Shown in pieces: positions 16,294 through 25,252 of a stretch of 64,000 nt of DNA (positions are counted from its first letter, which is position 1; each line of letters starts with the position of its first letter). The position numbers were made by a program, and so were the translations under genes. The notes beneath the pieces are model-generated. The model was given only the letters and a program-made list of their open reading frames with translations. It had not been told where the DNA came from and did no database searches. Source of the stretch: Dyadobacter sp. CY326 (GTDB lineage: Bacteria; Bacteroidota; Bacteroidia; Cytophagales; Spirosomataceae); assembly GCF_021390515.1 (NCBI RefSeq), contig NZ_JAJUXI010000011.1, positions 124,001-188,000 of the forward strand, written 5' to 3'.

Positions 16294-17100
16294 TCAATTA
16301 GCCGGTTCGGGCTCCAAAAGTTCAGTCTCTACATGCAGTGATTGCAATGTTGCATTGCCATATTGCGTCACCATTGCCACATCAGCAGCATCTCTTCCGT
16401 GCGCAATTTCAATGCGGTAACCGTCCGTTTTTTCCTGCACGGCGTCAAATGTATACCATTGATCGCCGATATAAACATCAAACCAGGCGTGTAAGTCCAT
16501 CACTTTCAGTCGGTCCAGATATCCAACGGTCATTCTTGTCGGGATGCACAGGTTCCGGCAAAGGGCAATGGCCAAATGCGTAAAGTCGCGGCAAACGCCA
16601 ATGCGGTTACGCGCCACATCCAATGCAGTTGTGCTCGAATCCGTTACGCCATATTGATATTTAACATTCTGATGAATCCAGGTCCGGATGGCTTCCACCT
16701 GCGCATAACCAGGTGTAAGGTTGCCAGCAATGTTCATAGCAAGCATGTTGATTTCATGCAAATCTGACTCACAATAACGGCTTGGCAGAATGTAATGCAT
16801 TACCTCATCAGGCAAGTCACCCACAAGTATATATGCAGGCGGTGGATTTGGAATTGCTTTCGTAGCGCTGACCTGAGCCTGCACTTCTGTCGTAATGGTA
16901 ACCTTTCCAACCGGCAAAATCGTGCGCTGGCAGGGGTTACCGTATATATCGGTGTATTCTGAAAAAGGAACAGACGGCTCAATATTGAAACCTTCCTGAA
17001 TGATAGACTGGCCTTCCTGGCGGCGAGGGCGTAACATGGTTGTTACGGTGGTGGGCGCATACACGTCATACGTGAATATGCTTCTTCCCTTCATTTTCAT
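16294..17100 (-). CDS. Transglutaminase-like protein (bacterial transglutaminase N-terminal region plus core)
   Basis: 268 residues, no signal peptide. The N-terminal 130 residues are the beta-sandwich found before many bacterial transglutaminase cores; the core has the Cys-His-Asp triad: GVCRDFTH (Cys), MDLHAWFDVY (His) and YTFDAV (Asp). Such proteins are thought to act as proteases or amide-bond transferases, substrate unknown. ATG codons at 17100 and 17094 are both possible starts. A second transglutaminase of different sequence lies at 24302-25150. Convergent with kbl across the heptamer repeat. Confidence 0.88.
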   Translation of the reverse strand: MKMKGRSIFTYDVYAPTTVTTMLRPRRQEGQSIIQEGFNIEPSVPFSEYTDIYGNPCQRTILPVGKVTITTEVQAQVSATKAIPNPPPAYILVGDLPDEVMHYILPSRYCESDLHEINMLAMNIAGNLTPGYAQVEAIRTWIHQNVKYQYGVTDSSTTALDVARNRIGVCRDFTHLAIALCRNLCIPTRMTVGYLDRLKVMDLHAWFDVYIGDQWYTFDAVQEKTDGYRIEIAHGRDAADVAMVTQYGNATLQSLHVETELLEPEPAN

Positions 17101-17288
17101 TATGAGTCGATTTAATTTCTTTGGAATGATATGACAACGAGTTAGTTAAAAATTACGTGCCATTATTTCGAATAAAACATGCAATAGGGTCTGAATTAAA
17201 ACATTTTAATGGACGTTTGTAATGCAAGAATATTAATTTTAGGGCCATTAGAACGCCCGGTTTTTCTTGAACCTAAATTTCCTCATCT

Positions 17289-17822
17289 ATGTCAGTTACA
17301 AAATGGATTGTAGACCCATTGCACTCCGAAGTAAAGTTTAAAATCAAACATTTGGTCATATCATCGATTACGGGCTCATTCAACAATTTTGAAGGAGGCG
17401 CCACGTCGGACCTGAACAACTTCGAGAATGCCGAAATTCACTTTTCCTTGGATGTGAATAGTATAGACACCAATGTCGATATGCGTGATGCGCATTTGCG
17501 TTCGGCCGATTTTTTTGACGCCGAGCAATATCCGCACATTACCTTCCAATCCAACTATTTTCACAAAGTGAAGGGCGACAATTACAAGCTTTCAGGCTTG
17601 CTGACCTTGAAAGGCGTTACAAAACCCATCGAGCTCGACGCCGAATATGGCGGAACAGAGCGTGACGCAGAAGGAAATGTCAGGATTGGTTTTGAAGTGG
17701 AAGGTCGGATTAGCAGACAGGAATATGGACTGAATTACATGCAATTAACCGATTCCGGCGGTCTGGTGATTGGTGAAGATGTTAAACTGATCGCAAATAT
17801 TCAATTGGTAAAGCAATCCTGA
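17289..17822 (+). CDS. YceI family lipid-binding protein, cytoplasmic form
   Basis: 177 residues. The lipocalin-like YceI barrel starts TKWIVDPLHSEVKFKIKHL and has the FDAEQYPHITFQS and LTLKGVTKPIEL strands that define the family, which binds isoprenoids or other amphiphiles. Many YceI proteins are periplasmic; this one has no signal peptide, so it is probably cytoplasmic. It is monocistronic, with its own terminator downstream and a divergent promoter region shared with the transglutaminase gene. Confidence 0.93.
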   Translation: MSVTKWIVDPLHSEVKFKIKHLVISSITGSFNNFEGGATSDLNNFENAEIHFSLDVNSIDTNVDMRDAHLRSADFFDAEQYPHITFQSNYFHKVKGDNYKLSGLLTLKGVTKPIELDAEYGGTERDAEGNVRIGFEVEGRISRQEYGLNYMQLTDSGGLVIGEDVKLIANIQLVKQS

Positions 17823-17854
17823 TATAAGTTTTTCAGCCGGTTTTTCCGGAATAT

Positions 17855-17892
17855 GCCCGACAGCAGCCAGTTATGGAATGTCGGGCTTTTTT
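17855..17892 (+). terminator. Rho-independent terminator of the YceI gene
   Basis: GCCCGACA (17855-17862) pairs with TGTCGGGC (17879-17886) across a 16-base loop and is followed by six T (17887-17892). Confidence 0.85.
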
Positions 17893-17962
17893 ATGATGAG
17901 GATAAAACAATAGTTTATTCCTTTGCATATTAGCAATATCACCTCCCATAAAGTTAGTTTTA

Positions 17963-19315
17963 ATGAGATTTCTTCGAATTTTCCTGCGTACAATTGGGGC
18001 CATTCTCCTGCTCCTGGTGCTTGTGATAGCCACAATGATCACAACGATGGACAAGACGCCTTATAAGCAAATGCCATATTACATGCAGTGGAAAAAGCTG
18101 GCCAGCACAATCCAGAAAGACACATCGGGCGCTGCCGATCAGTTGCAGGCGGGCTGGTCAAAAGTCAACATTACTCCGCCATCACCCACGCCCACAGCCG
18201 GTTATGGAAAGCGCAAAGGGAAATTATACACATCCGTCCACGACTCCGTTTATGTCCGTGCAATGGTGATAGACAATGGTGTTACCAAAGCTGCAATCGT
18301 CGCTTGCGACCTGCTGATTGTTCCGCCAACTGTCATTAAACTGCTTCAATCGCGACTTACGGATAAAGAAATTCCTTTCAATAAGGTGTATTTCGGCGCT
18401 ACACATAGCCATAACAGTGTAGGCGGATGGGGAACAGGCATTTCTTCACTATTCTTTTCAGGGAAATACGATCCTGCAACGGTTGAACGCATCTCGGACG
18501 CCATCTTTCAGGCCATTGTGCAGGCAAAAGCCAAGCTCGAACCGGTGGAAATGACTTACATGGAATCCATTGACAGCGTCGACATTCGCAACAGGCTGGT
18601 GGGTGAGGAAGGCGGAATTGATCCGGAAATTCGCTCCGCAGCTTTTGTTACGAAAACAGGTCAAAAAGCAATTTTGGCCTCTTATGCCGCGCATTCGACG
18701 ATTTTAAATTCATCAAACATTGTGCTGTCAAGAGATTATCCTGGAATGCTCGTCGACTCATTGGAAAAGGGAAGATATGACTTCGCCATGTATATGGCAG
18801 GCGCAGTGGGCAGCATGGGTCCGATCGAAAAGGGTTCGGACGATTTTGATGAGGTAAAAAATCAGGCATATGGCGTCCAAAAAGCATTGCTCTCGGACTC
18901 GGCTGTGAAGGAAGTGTCGAAAGGCGCCATTTTACAGGCCATCACATTGCCATTGCCCTTGCGCGACCCCACGCCCCGACTGACGATGAACATTAACCTG
19001 CGTCCCTGGGTATTCAAAAAAGCATTCGGAGAATATCCCGTGTTTATCAAAGCATTACGGATCGGCAATATTTTGATGGTCGGCATGCCTTGTGATTTTT
19101 CGGGTGAATTGGTGGCCGGCCTGGACGCATATGCAAAAACAAAAGGACTTAACCTGTTGGTAACCAGTTTTAATGGCGGATACATTGGCTACATTACACA
19201 CGACAAGCATTTCGACAGGGATTTGTATGAGACCAAAACAATGAGCTGGTATGGACCCTACAATGGCGCTTACTTACAGGAAGTTATAAAAGACATTATT
19301 GATAAATTATCCTAA
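17963..19315 (+). CDS. Membrane-anchored neutral/alkaline non-lysosomal ceramidase-like hydrolase
   Basis: 450 residues with an N-terminal membrane helix (about 8-29). The body matches the N-terminal domain of neutral ceramidases: AGWSKVNITPP-like opening, DLLIVPPTVI, and the zinc-binding ATHSHN. A second His in SYAAHSTIL may complete the metal site. The family hydrolyses amide-linked lipids, although many bacterial members have no known substrate; sphingolipids are made by many Bacteroidota, which makes a lipid substrate plausible. It heads a run of four genes with short gaps (exported oxidoreductase, thioesterase, DUF2141). Confidence 0.8.
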   Translation: MRFLRIFLRTIGAILLLLVLVIATMITTMDKTPYKQMPYYMQWKKLASTIQKDTSGAADQLQAGWSKVNITPPSPTPTAGYGKRKGKLYTSVHDSVYVRAMVIDNGVTKAAIVACDLLIVPPTVIKLLQSRLTDKEIPFNKVYFGATHSHNSVGGWGTGISSLFFSGKYDPATVERISDAIFQAIVQAKAKLEPVEMTYMESIDSVDIRNRLVGEEGGIDPEIRSAAFVTKTGQKAILASYAAHSTILNSSNIVLSRDYPGMLVDSLEKGRYDFAMYMAGAVGSMGPIEKGSDDFDEVKNQAYGVQKALLSDSAVKEVSKGAILQAITLPLPLRDPTPRLTMNINLRPWVFKKAFGEYPVFIKALRIGNILMVGMPCDFSGELVAGLDAYAKTKGLNLLVTSFNGGYIGYITHDKHFDRDLYETKTMSWYGPYNGAYLQEVIKDIIDKLS

Positions 19316-19328
19316 ACGACCGAAACCA

Positions 19329-20414
19329 ATGAAAACACTGCTGCTTGCATTAATTTGCCTTTTTAGCATTCAAACTATGGCACAAAAACCTGTTCGTCTG
19401 GCAGTTGCCGGCCTTACCCACGGTCACGTCGGCTGGGTTTTCAATCGCTCGGATAAGAAGGACGTGGAGCTCGTTGGGATCTACGAAACAAATCAGGATC
19501 TGGTCAATGAGTTTGCCAGCAAATACAAGCTCGACAAAAAGCTGTTTTTCACTGATCTTAACAAGATGCTCGATGAAGCAAAGCCAGAAGCAGTTTCTGC
19601 TTTTGGGGCAATAAATGAACACATTGCCATTGTGCGGGCATGTGCGCCGAGGAAAATCCACGTTATGGTGGAAAAGCCGCTAGCAACGACTTTTGCAGAT
19701 GCAAAGGAAATACAAAAACTTGCCGAGCAAAACAGCATTCAGGTGCTGACAAATTATGAAACTTCGTGGTATGCAAGCAACCAATATGTGCGCGATCTGG
19801 TGGAGCAGGGCAAGCTTGGAGAAATCAGAAAAGTGATGGTGAATGACGGACATCAGGGCCCGAAGGAAATCGGCGTAAGCAAGGAGTTTCTGGAAATCCT
19901 GACGGACCCGGTTAAGAACGGCGCAGGTGCCTTGATCGACTTTGGTTGCTATGGTGCAAATCTCATGACCTGGCTTTTGAAAGGCGAACGCCCACTTTCG
20001 GTTACCGCCGTTACGCAGCAGAACAAGCCGGAGATTTACAAGCAAGTTGACGATGAAGCGTCCATTATACTGCAATATCCAAAAGCGCAATGCATCATTC
20101 AGGGCTCCTGGAACTGGTCTTTTGCAAGAAAAGACATGGAAGTGTTTGGAAACAAGGGCTACGCTGTGGCCGTAAATCCAACAACCGTAAGACAACGTTT
20201 CGCAGAAAAAACACCCGAAGAAACCATCAAGCTCGACCCGCGTCCCGCTCCGTTCACAGACCCGTTTTCGGTCTTGGCTGACGTAATTCAGGGCCGTTTG
20301 AAGTTGGAAAAGAATGATTTATATGGCTTACCCGTCAATGTCACTGTTGTCGAAATTCTCGAAACTGCCAAGGAATCTGCCAAGTCAGGGAAAACGATCT
20401 TTTTAAAACAATAA
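19329..20414 (+). CDS. Exported Gfo/Idh/MocA family oxidoreductase
   Basis: 361 residues from the ATG at 19329; the frame is open 10 codons earlier, overlapping the ceramidase gene, but the ATG used gives a clean Sec signal peptide (MKTLLLALICLFSIQTMAQ). The Rossmann domain (24-140) includes AVAGLTHGHVGWVF and the MVEKPLATTF motif with the conserved EKP; the C-terminal domain carries the substrate site (LIDFGCYGANL). Export by Sec, with no twin-arginine motif, is odd for an enzyme binding NAD(P), since the cofactor would have to be absent or very tightly held. The substrate is unknown. Confidence 0.87.
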   Translation: MKTLLLALICLFSIQTMAQKPVRLAVAGLTHGHVGWVFNRSDKKDVELVGIYETNQDLVNEFASKYKLDKKLFFTDLNKMLDEAKPEAVSAFGAINEHIAIVRACAPRKIHVMVEKPLATTFADAKEIQKLAEQNSIQVLTNYETSWYASNQYVRDLVEQGKLGEIRKVMVNDGHQGPKEIGVSKEFLEILTDPVKNGAGALIDFGCYGANLMTWLLKGERPLSVTAVTQQNKPEIYKQVDDEASIILQYPKAQCIIQGSWNWSFARKDMEVFGNKGYAVAVNPTTVRQRFAEKTPEETIKLDPRPAPFTDPFSVLADVIQGRLKLEKNDLYGLPVNVTVVEILETAKESAKSGKTIFLKQ

Positions 20415-20429
20415 GCAAACAAGTTTCGC

Positions 20430-20993
20430 ATGCCTATGGAACCGCGCTCCGTTAAATTTTCACAAACCACACTGACAGAATTAATGATCCCTTCCTATGC
20501 CAATTTCGGTGGAAAAATACACGGAGGCATTCTTTTATCGTTGATTGACAAGGTTGCATATTCCTGTGCGGCGCGTCACGCAGGAACATATTGTGTGACC
20601 GTCTCGGTTGATGGCGTGGATTTTTTAGAGCCCGTTGAAGTCGGCGATCTGGTGTCTTTGCATGCATCGGTAAATTATGTAGGCCGCACATCGCTGGTCA
20701 TAGGAATCAGGGTTATTGCGGAGAATGTGCGGAATGGCTTGCAAAGGCACACAAATACTTCATATGTAACCATGGTTGCGAAAGGAGACGATGACAAGCC
20801 GACTGTGGTGCCGGAATTACTGCTTGAAAATGAAGACGATGCACGCCGTTTTCTGGAAGCAATCAAACGGCGGGAATTGAAGGACAATTATCGCGATGCA
20901 TTTGACAATGCTAAAACCAAGCTGGACGTTGCGGACAATCTGCACAAACTGGCAAAACAGCGTTGTGTTATCGGATGGGAAACTGAAAAATAG
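20430..20993 (+). CDS. Acyl-CoA thioesterase, hotdog fold
   Basis: 187 residues. A single hotdog domain (about 8-130) of the YciA/ACOT type with NFGGKIHGGILLSLIDKVAY, in which the HGG turn and the following Asp mark the active site. The C-terminal 50 residues are a charged helical tail. It hydrolyses acyl-CoA. It starts 15 bases after the oxidoreductase gene; ATG codons at 20430 and 20436 are both possible. Its link with the ceramidase-like gene upstream suggests fatty acyl release, which is inference. Confidence 0.87.
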   Translation: MPMEPRSVKFSQTTLTELMIPSYANFGGKIHGGILLSLIDKVAYSCAARHAGTYCVTVSVDGVDFLEPVEVGDLVSLHASVNYVGRTSLVIGIRVIAENVRNGLQRHTNTSYVTMVAKGDDDKPTVVPELLLENEDDARRFLEAIKRRELKDNYRDAFDNAKTKLDVADNLHKLAKQRCVIGWETEK

Positions 20994-20998
20994 AAAAT

Positions 20999-21412
20999 AT
21001 GTATGCTCTGATCTTAGGCGCGCTCTTGTTTTGGAACGCTGAACCAGCGATGACGCTGAATGTGGAATTCACGAATGTGAAAAAAGGCAAAGGGAAGCTT
21101 TGGATTGCGGTTTATAAGCCGGGCGATAAGTTTGGAGGGAAGGAAAAACCCGCTAATTATAAAATCATCGACGTAAAAGAAGCGACGCCCCAAAATGCGC
21201 AGTTTGACCTCGCACCAGGCCGTTACGCACTGGCCGTTTACCACGATCTCAACAGCAATGATGAGCTCGACAAGAACTTTATCGGCATTCCGAAGGAGCC
21301 TTATGGTTTTAGTAAAAACTTCCGGCCTAAATTTTCTGCCCCGAAATTCGATGATTGCGCGTTTGAACTCAAAGATCCGGGACAGAAAATCAGTATAAAA
21401 CTAACGGACTAA
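20999..21412 (+). CDS. DUF2141 domain protein
   Basis: 137 residues. The N-terminus is hydrophobic (YALILGALLFW) and probably a short signal peptide. The rest is the DUF2141 beta-sandwich, recognised from VKKGKGKLWIAVY and AVYHDLNSNDELDKNFIG followed by PKEPYGFS. The function of the family is unknown; it is exported in Bacteroidota. It begins five bases after the thioesterase gene and its last four bases overlap the convergent HerA-like gene. Confidence 0.88.
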   Translation: MYALILGALLFWNAEPAMTLNVEFTNVKKGKGKLWIAVYKPGDKFGGKEKPANYKIIDVKEATPQNAQFDLAPGRYALAVYHDLNSNDELDKNFIGIPKEPYGFSKNFRPKFSAPKFDDCAFELKDPGQKISIKLTD

Positions 21413-22965
21413 AAACCGAATAAGCCGCCGGTTTTTTTGCGGGTGGTTGTTGTTTTTTTACCAAAAAGCATCCCAAACACACCCCTGACCACTTCTCGTC
21501 CGATTTGCTTGGCCAGTGGCGACGAAAGTGCTTCTGAGAACATTCCTTTCTCCTCTTTTTCTTTCTTCACTTCCGCGACTTCTTCCTGCGCTTTTGCTTC
21601 AACCTGCGCCTGCGCTTCCATGCGTTTGGTCAGCATTTCGTAAGCGCTTTCCGGGTCAATTGGATCTTTGTATTTCAGGTAAACGTCTGATTGTCTGACG
21701 TGATTGTCATAATCCGCCTGCGTCATCGGGCCCATAATGGAATTGGGTGGCAATAAGTGCGTCGCCGCAACTTCTGTCGGAATTCCCTTTTCATTCAGAA
21801 CCGTGATCAACGCTTGTCCAATTCCGAGTGTTGTCAGGATCTGATCAATGGCATAGAATTCTGATCTCGGATATGTCTTAACCGTTTGTTTCAAAGCGTC
21901 TGCATCCTGCGGTGTAAATGCCCTCAGCACATGCTGCACGCGGTTTCCCAATTGCGAAAGTACTGAAACAGGAACGTCCTGCGCCATTTGTGTGCAAAAG
22001 AAAATCCCCACGCCTTTCGAACGGATAAGCCTTACGACCTGCTCAATTTGATCCAGAAATGCTTTTGGCGCATCTTTAAACAACAAATGCGCTTCATCGA
22101 GGAAGAAGACGAGTTTGGGTTTGTCCAAATCACCAGCTTCCGGAAGTTTTGTATAAAGTTCTGCTAAGAGGCTCAGCATGAATGTAGAAAACAATGCTGG
22201 CTTGTCCTGAACATCCGAAATATTCAGCAAGCTGATCACGCCCTGCCCATCAACCCGGTTGATAAGGTCACTAATGTCAAACGACTTTTCACCAAAAATA
22301 GACCCAACTCCTTGCTGTTCCAATGCGACGATTTTTCGCAAAATTGTTCCCGCCGTTGAGGTTGAAATGCTGCCATAATCCGCTTTTATTTCGGCCGCGC
22401 CGGGTCCTTCCGAAAGGAAATTGAGCACTTTTTTCAGGTCATTCAAATCCACCATAGGCAGATCTTTATCATCGGCATATTTGAAAAGGATTGCCAAAAC
22501 GCCCGATTGCGTGTCATTGAGTTCAAAAATCTTAGAAAGTAAAATCGGCCCGAATTCAAGGATCGTTGCACGCATTTGAGCGCCTTTTTGTCCACTCAAT
22601 GAATACAGCTCAACAGGATATCCCTTCGCCTCAAAAACGGTCCCTAATGCCAAAGAGCGTTCCTGCAATGCAGCATTGGTTTGCCCCGGCTGTGCAATTC
22701 CAGATAAATCACCTTTGATATCAGACATAAAAACGGGAACGCCAGCCGCAGAAAGCTGTTCTGCAAGCACTTGCAAGGTGCGCGTTTTCCCCGATCCGGT
22801 TGCGCCGGCCACCAGTCCGTGGCGGTTCATCATGCGCAACGGCAGATTTACACGTGCTTCACCGATGATCTCCCCGTCCAGAATAGCGGAACCCAAATGA
22901 ATTACAGGCTTGTCAGTTTTATAGGATTTTTGAATGGCCGCAATAAATTGTTCTTTTTTTGACAC
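21409..22965 (-). CDS. HerA-like ATPase (DUF853 family)
   Basis: About 518 residues. A P-loop ATPase of the HerA/FtsK superfamily: Walker A GATGSGKTRT near residue 55, Walker B LVFFLDEAHLLF near 285, arginine finger region VVRLIRSKGVGIFF. The C-terminus has a coiled-coil of Glu/Lys/Ala (about 450-475) and a tail with KKTTTTRKKTGG. The start is uncertain: a GTG at 22965 gives the usual MSKKEQFIAAIQ beginning, a TTG at 22974 adds three residues. Family members are single genes of unknown role in most bacteria. No NurA-type nuclease or defence gene flanks it, so a phage-defence role is not supported here. Confidence 0.88.
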   Translation of the reverse strand: MSKKEQFIAAIQKSYKTDKPVIHLGSAILDGEIIGEARVNLPLRMMNRHGLVAGATGSGKTRTLQVLAEQLSAAGVPVFMSDIKGDLSGIAQPGQTNAALQERSLALGTVFEAKGYPVELYSLSGQKGAQMRATILEFGPILLSKIFELNDTQSGVLAILFKYADDKDLPMVDLNDLKKVLNFLSEGPGAAEIKADYGSISTSTAGTILRKIVALEQQGVGSIFGEKSFDISDLINRVDGQGVISLLNISDVQDKPALFSTFMLSLLAELYTKLPEAGDLDKPKLVFFLDEAHLLFKDAPKAFLDQIEQVVRLIRSKGVGIFFCTQMAQDVPVSVLSQLGNRVQHVLRAFTPQDADALKQTVKTYPRSEFYAIDQILTTLGIGQALITVLNEKGIPTEVAATHLLPPNSIMGPMTQADYDNHVRQSDVYLKYKDPIDPESAYEMLTKRMEAQAQVEAKAQEEVAEVKKEKEEKGMFSEALSSPLAKQIGREVVRGVFGMLFGKKTTTTRKKTGGLFGF

Positions 22966-23185
22966 AGTAATCAAGGGTTATAGTTTATGACGTGTTAATT
23001 TACAAAAATTGCGCATTTTGGGGTTTTTTCGCGTTATAACTCCAAAACTTACAGGAATAATAATCTTTTGAGAAGTTATATTACTTTTTGCAGGTTCTTG
23101 TAATTGCAAAATTTTATTAGGTATTTTGGTGATACTGCTTATTAATTATTCTGATTATACAATTTAAGGACAACACTCTTATTTT

Positions 23186-24226
23186 ATGCTTAGCCGAGTT
23201 GCCAATTCAATTTACTGGATGAATCGTTACATAGAACGGGTAGAAAACTACGCCCGGTTTGTGGGAGTTAATTTTAACCTGGCATTGGATCTGCCGCCCG
23301 ACGTGGATGAGCAGTGGGAACCGCTTCTGATTGCAACTGCCGATCATTATTTGTTTTATAAATACTATGAAAAGCCGACGAAGGAAGACGTGATACATTT
23401 CATGACTTTTGATAAGCGTAATCCGAATTCTATCATCAGTTGTCTTTACGAAGCGCGTGAAAATGCGCGGACGATCCGGGAAACGATTTCAAAGGAAATG
23501 TGGGAGAGCATAAACACATTTTATCTTTCCATACGCAGCACAAATCCGGATAATTTCCGAAATATGGACCATATGCAGTCCTATTTTACGGAAATTCGCA
23601 AAAGCTGCCAGCTTTTTCATGGCGTGGTGGATTCTTCCATTACGCGGAACGAGGCCTGGCATTTTGGTCGTCTGGGACGGCATATTGAGCGGGCCGACAA
23701 ATGTTCGCGCTTTCTGGATGTCAAATATTTTACGCTTTTGCAGGATTCAGGTCCTTCCGGGTCAACATTGGATTTAATGTTATGGACAGCCGTTTTGAAG
23801 TCTGTGAGCGCTTACAATATGTATAGACAAACGCATCGCGCATTGACGCCGATGAACATTGTTGCGTTCTTGATTTTGGATAAATTATTTCCAAGGTCCA
23901 TAGCTTATTGTGTGAGACAGGCCGAGCTTTCCCTTTACGCCATTGCGGGGTCCATTCCTGAGCGCGGACATACGAATGTGGCTGAGCGGACATTGAGTAA
24001 AATAAGGTCGGAGCTGGAATTCACGGATGTAGAAGATGTCTTTAAAATGGGCCTTCATCAATATCTGGACAGGTTTCAGACTTCCAATAACGAGGTGGAT
24101 AACGCTATTTTTGACATGTATTTCGGTTTGGAAACGGGGCACTCGCAAAGTCAGTCTCAGGGACATTCTCAAAGTCAGTCGCAAAGCCAATCGTCCGGGC
24201 AGTTTAAAACCCAATGGATGAATTGA
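23186..24226 (+). CDS. Alpha-E domain protein (DUF403)
   Basis: 346 residues. Helical alpha-E domain from residue 1 (MLSRVANSIYWMNRYIERVEN) to about 310, with the conserved GRHIERADKCSRFLD. In most genomes this protein is encoded with a circularly permuted ATP-grasp and a transglutaminase, suggesting an uncharacterised peptide-synthesis or modification system; only the transglutaminase follows here. The C-terminus is a Ser/Gln/His-rich tail (about 317-340, HSQSQSQ repeated) encoded by repetitive DNA at about 24140-24200. It is divergent from the HerA-like gene. Confidence 0.9.
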   Translation: MLSRVANSIYWMNRYIERVENYARFVGVNFNLALDLPPDVDEQWEPLLIATADHYLFYKYYEKPTKEDVIHFMTFDKRNPNSIISCLYEARENARTIRETISKEMWESINTFYLSIRSTNPDNFRNMDHMQSYFTEIRKSCQLFHGVVDSSITRNEAWHFGRLGRHIERADKCSRFLDVKYFTLLQDSGPSGSTLDLMLWTAVLKSVSAYNMYRQTHRALTPMNIVAFLILDKLFPRSIAYCVRQAELSLYAIAGSIPERGHTNVAERTLSKIRSELEFTDVEDVFKMGLHQYLDRFQTSNNEVDNAIFDMYFGLETGHSQSQSQGHSQSQSQSQSSGQFKTQWMN

Positions 24227-24301
24227 GCCGAACATTTATAACTTACCAATCGTTACGATAATATATTGTTCACGAAACACTGGTAAAATGCAGGAATTTT
24301 C

Positions 24302-25150
24302 ATGAAGCTCAAAGTGCGGCATTCGCTTGAATATCAGTATAACGCGCCGGTTATGCTCGAAATGCAAACCTTGTATCTGTATCCCAGATCCTATCCGCAC
24401 CAGCGCCTGCTTGACTACAAGCTGACCATTGATCCGCAGCCTTCGAAAATTGTGAAAAACGTGGATGCGGAAGGCAATGTGCAGCATTTGATTTATTTCT
24501 ACAATCAACAATATCAGCGACTTTTTGTAGAAGCCGAAATGACCGTCAGCTCCGATCCAGTCAATGTGTTCGACTTTGTTTTTTATCCCTACGAAACGAG
24601 CAAGATTCCTTTTTTATACGATAACCGGATTTACAAATATCTGATCCCTTATCTTGATAAAACAGACTCCACTTATCAGGTCGAGCAGTTTGCGCGAAAA
24701 CTTGCCGCGCAAGTCGACTATGCAACCATTCCTTTTTTGGTTGAAATGAGTCAATATATCAGTCAAAACTTCGTTTACCAACACCATCAATACGGAAACG
24801 CTTATCCGCCAGACGACACGCTGCGTGCTCAAAGTGGTTCATGCAGGGAGTTTGCAAGGCTGTTTATCGGCGCTTGCCGGAGTCTAGGAATAGCAGCACG
24901 ATTCGTGAGCGGTTACTTGTACGGCAACCCGCAGCAAGAACACGAACTGCATGCTTGGGCAGAAGTTTTTCTTCCGGGAGCTGGTTGGAGAGGTTTTGAT
25001 CCGACAGAAGGTAAGGCTGTGATTAACAACCATATCAGTATGGGAACATCTGCGGATTATGATCAGTTGGCGCCTGTAATGGGATCGTTTCTTGGTTTCA
25101 CAAGCTCTTTGCTGACAACCAATGTAGACATTGAATTACTGGAAGCCTGA
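24302..25150 (+). CDS. Transglutaminase-like protein partnered with the alpha-E protein
   Basis: 282 residues, no signal peptide. N-terminal bacterial transglutaminase beta-sandwich (1-120, beginning MKLKVRHSLEYQY) and a core with GSCREFARLF (catalytic Cys), HELHAWAEVFLP (His) and RGFDPTEG (Asp). The ATG at 24302 lies 75 bases after the alpha-E gene and both are probably one transcript. The combination alpha-E plus transglutaminase is a conserved pair of unknown function. It differs in sequence from the transglutaminase at 16294-17100. Confidence 0.9.
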   Translation: MKLKVRHSLEYQYNAPVMLEMQTLYLYPRSYPHQRLLDYKLTIDPQPSKIVKNVDAEGNVQHLIYFYNQQYQRLFVEAEMTVSSDPVNVFDFVFYPYETSKIPFLYDNRIYKYLIPYLDKTDSTYQVEQFARKLAAQVDYATIPFLVEMSQYISQNFVYQHHQYGNAYPPDDTLRAQSGSCREFARLFIGACRSLGIAARFVSGYLYGNPQQEHELHAWAEVFLPGAGWRGFDPTEGKAVINNHISMGTSADYDQLAPVMGSFLGFTSSLLTTNVDIELLEA

Positions 25151-25215
25151 CCGGGCGGTAAGTCAAATCTTGCTTTTGTTTCAAGAAAAATCGGACAGTA
25201 GAGAGGGAAATTTAG

Positions 25216-25223
25216 TATTTTTG
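25216..25223 (+). promoter_or_regulatory. Possible Bacteroidota -7 element upstream of glmM
   Basis: TATTTTTG fits TAnnTTTG and lies 30 bases before the GTG start. I do not find a convincing -33 TTTG at normal spacing, so confidence is limited. Confidence 0.35.
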
Positions 25224-25252
25224 CAACCAAACAAAAAGAGGAATTCTAGATC

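Noticed and set aside
21409..22965. HerA-like ATPase as part of a phage-defence system
   Set aside because: DUF853-type proteins occur as single genes; no Sir2, nuclease or other defence partner is adjacent.
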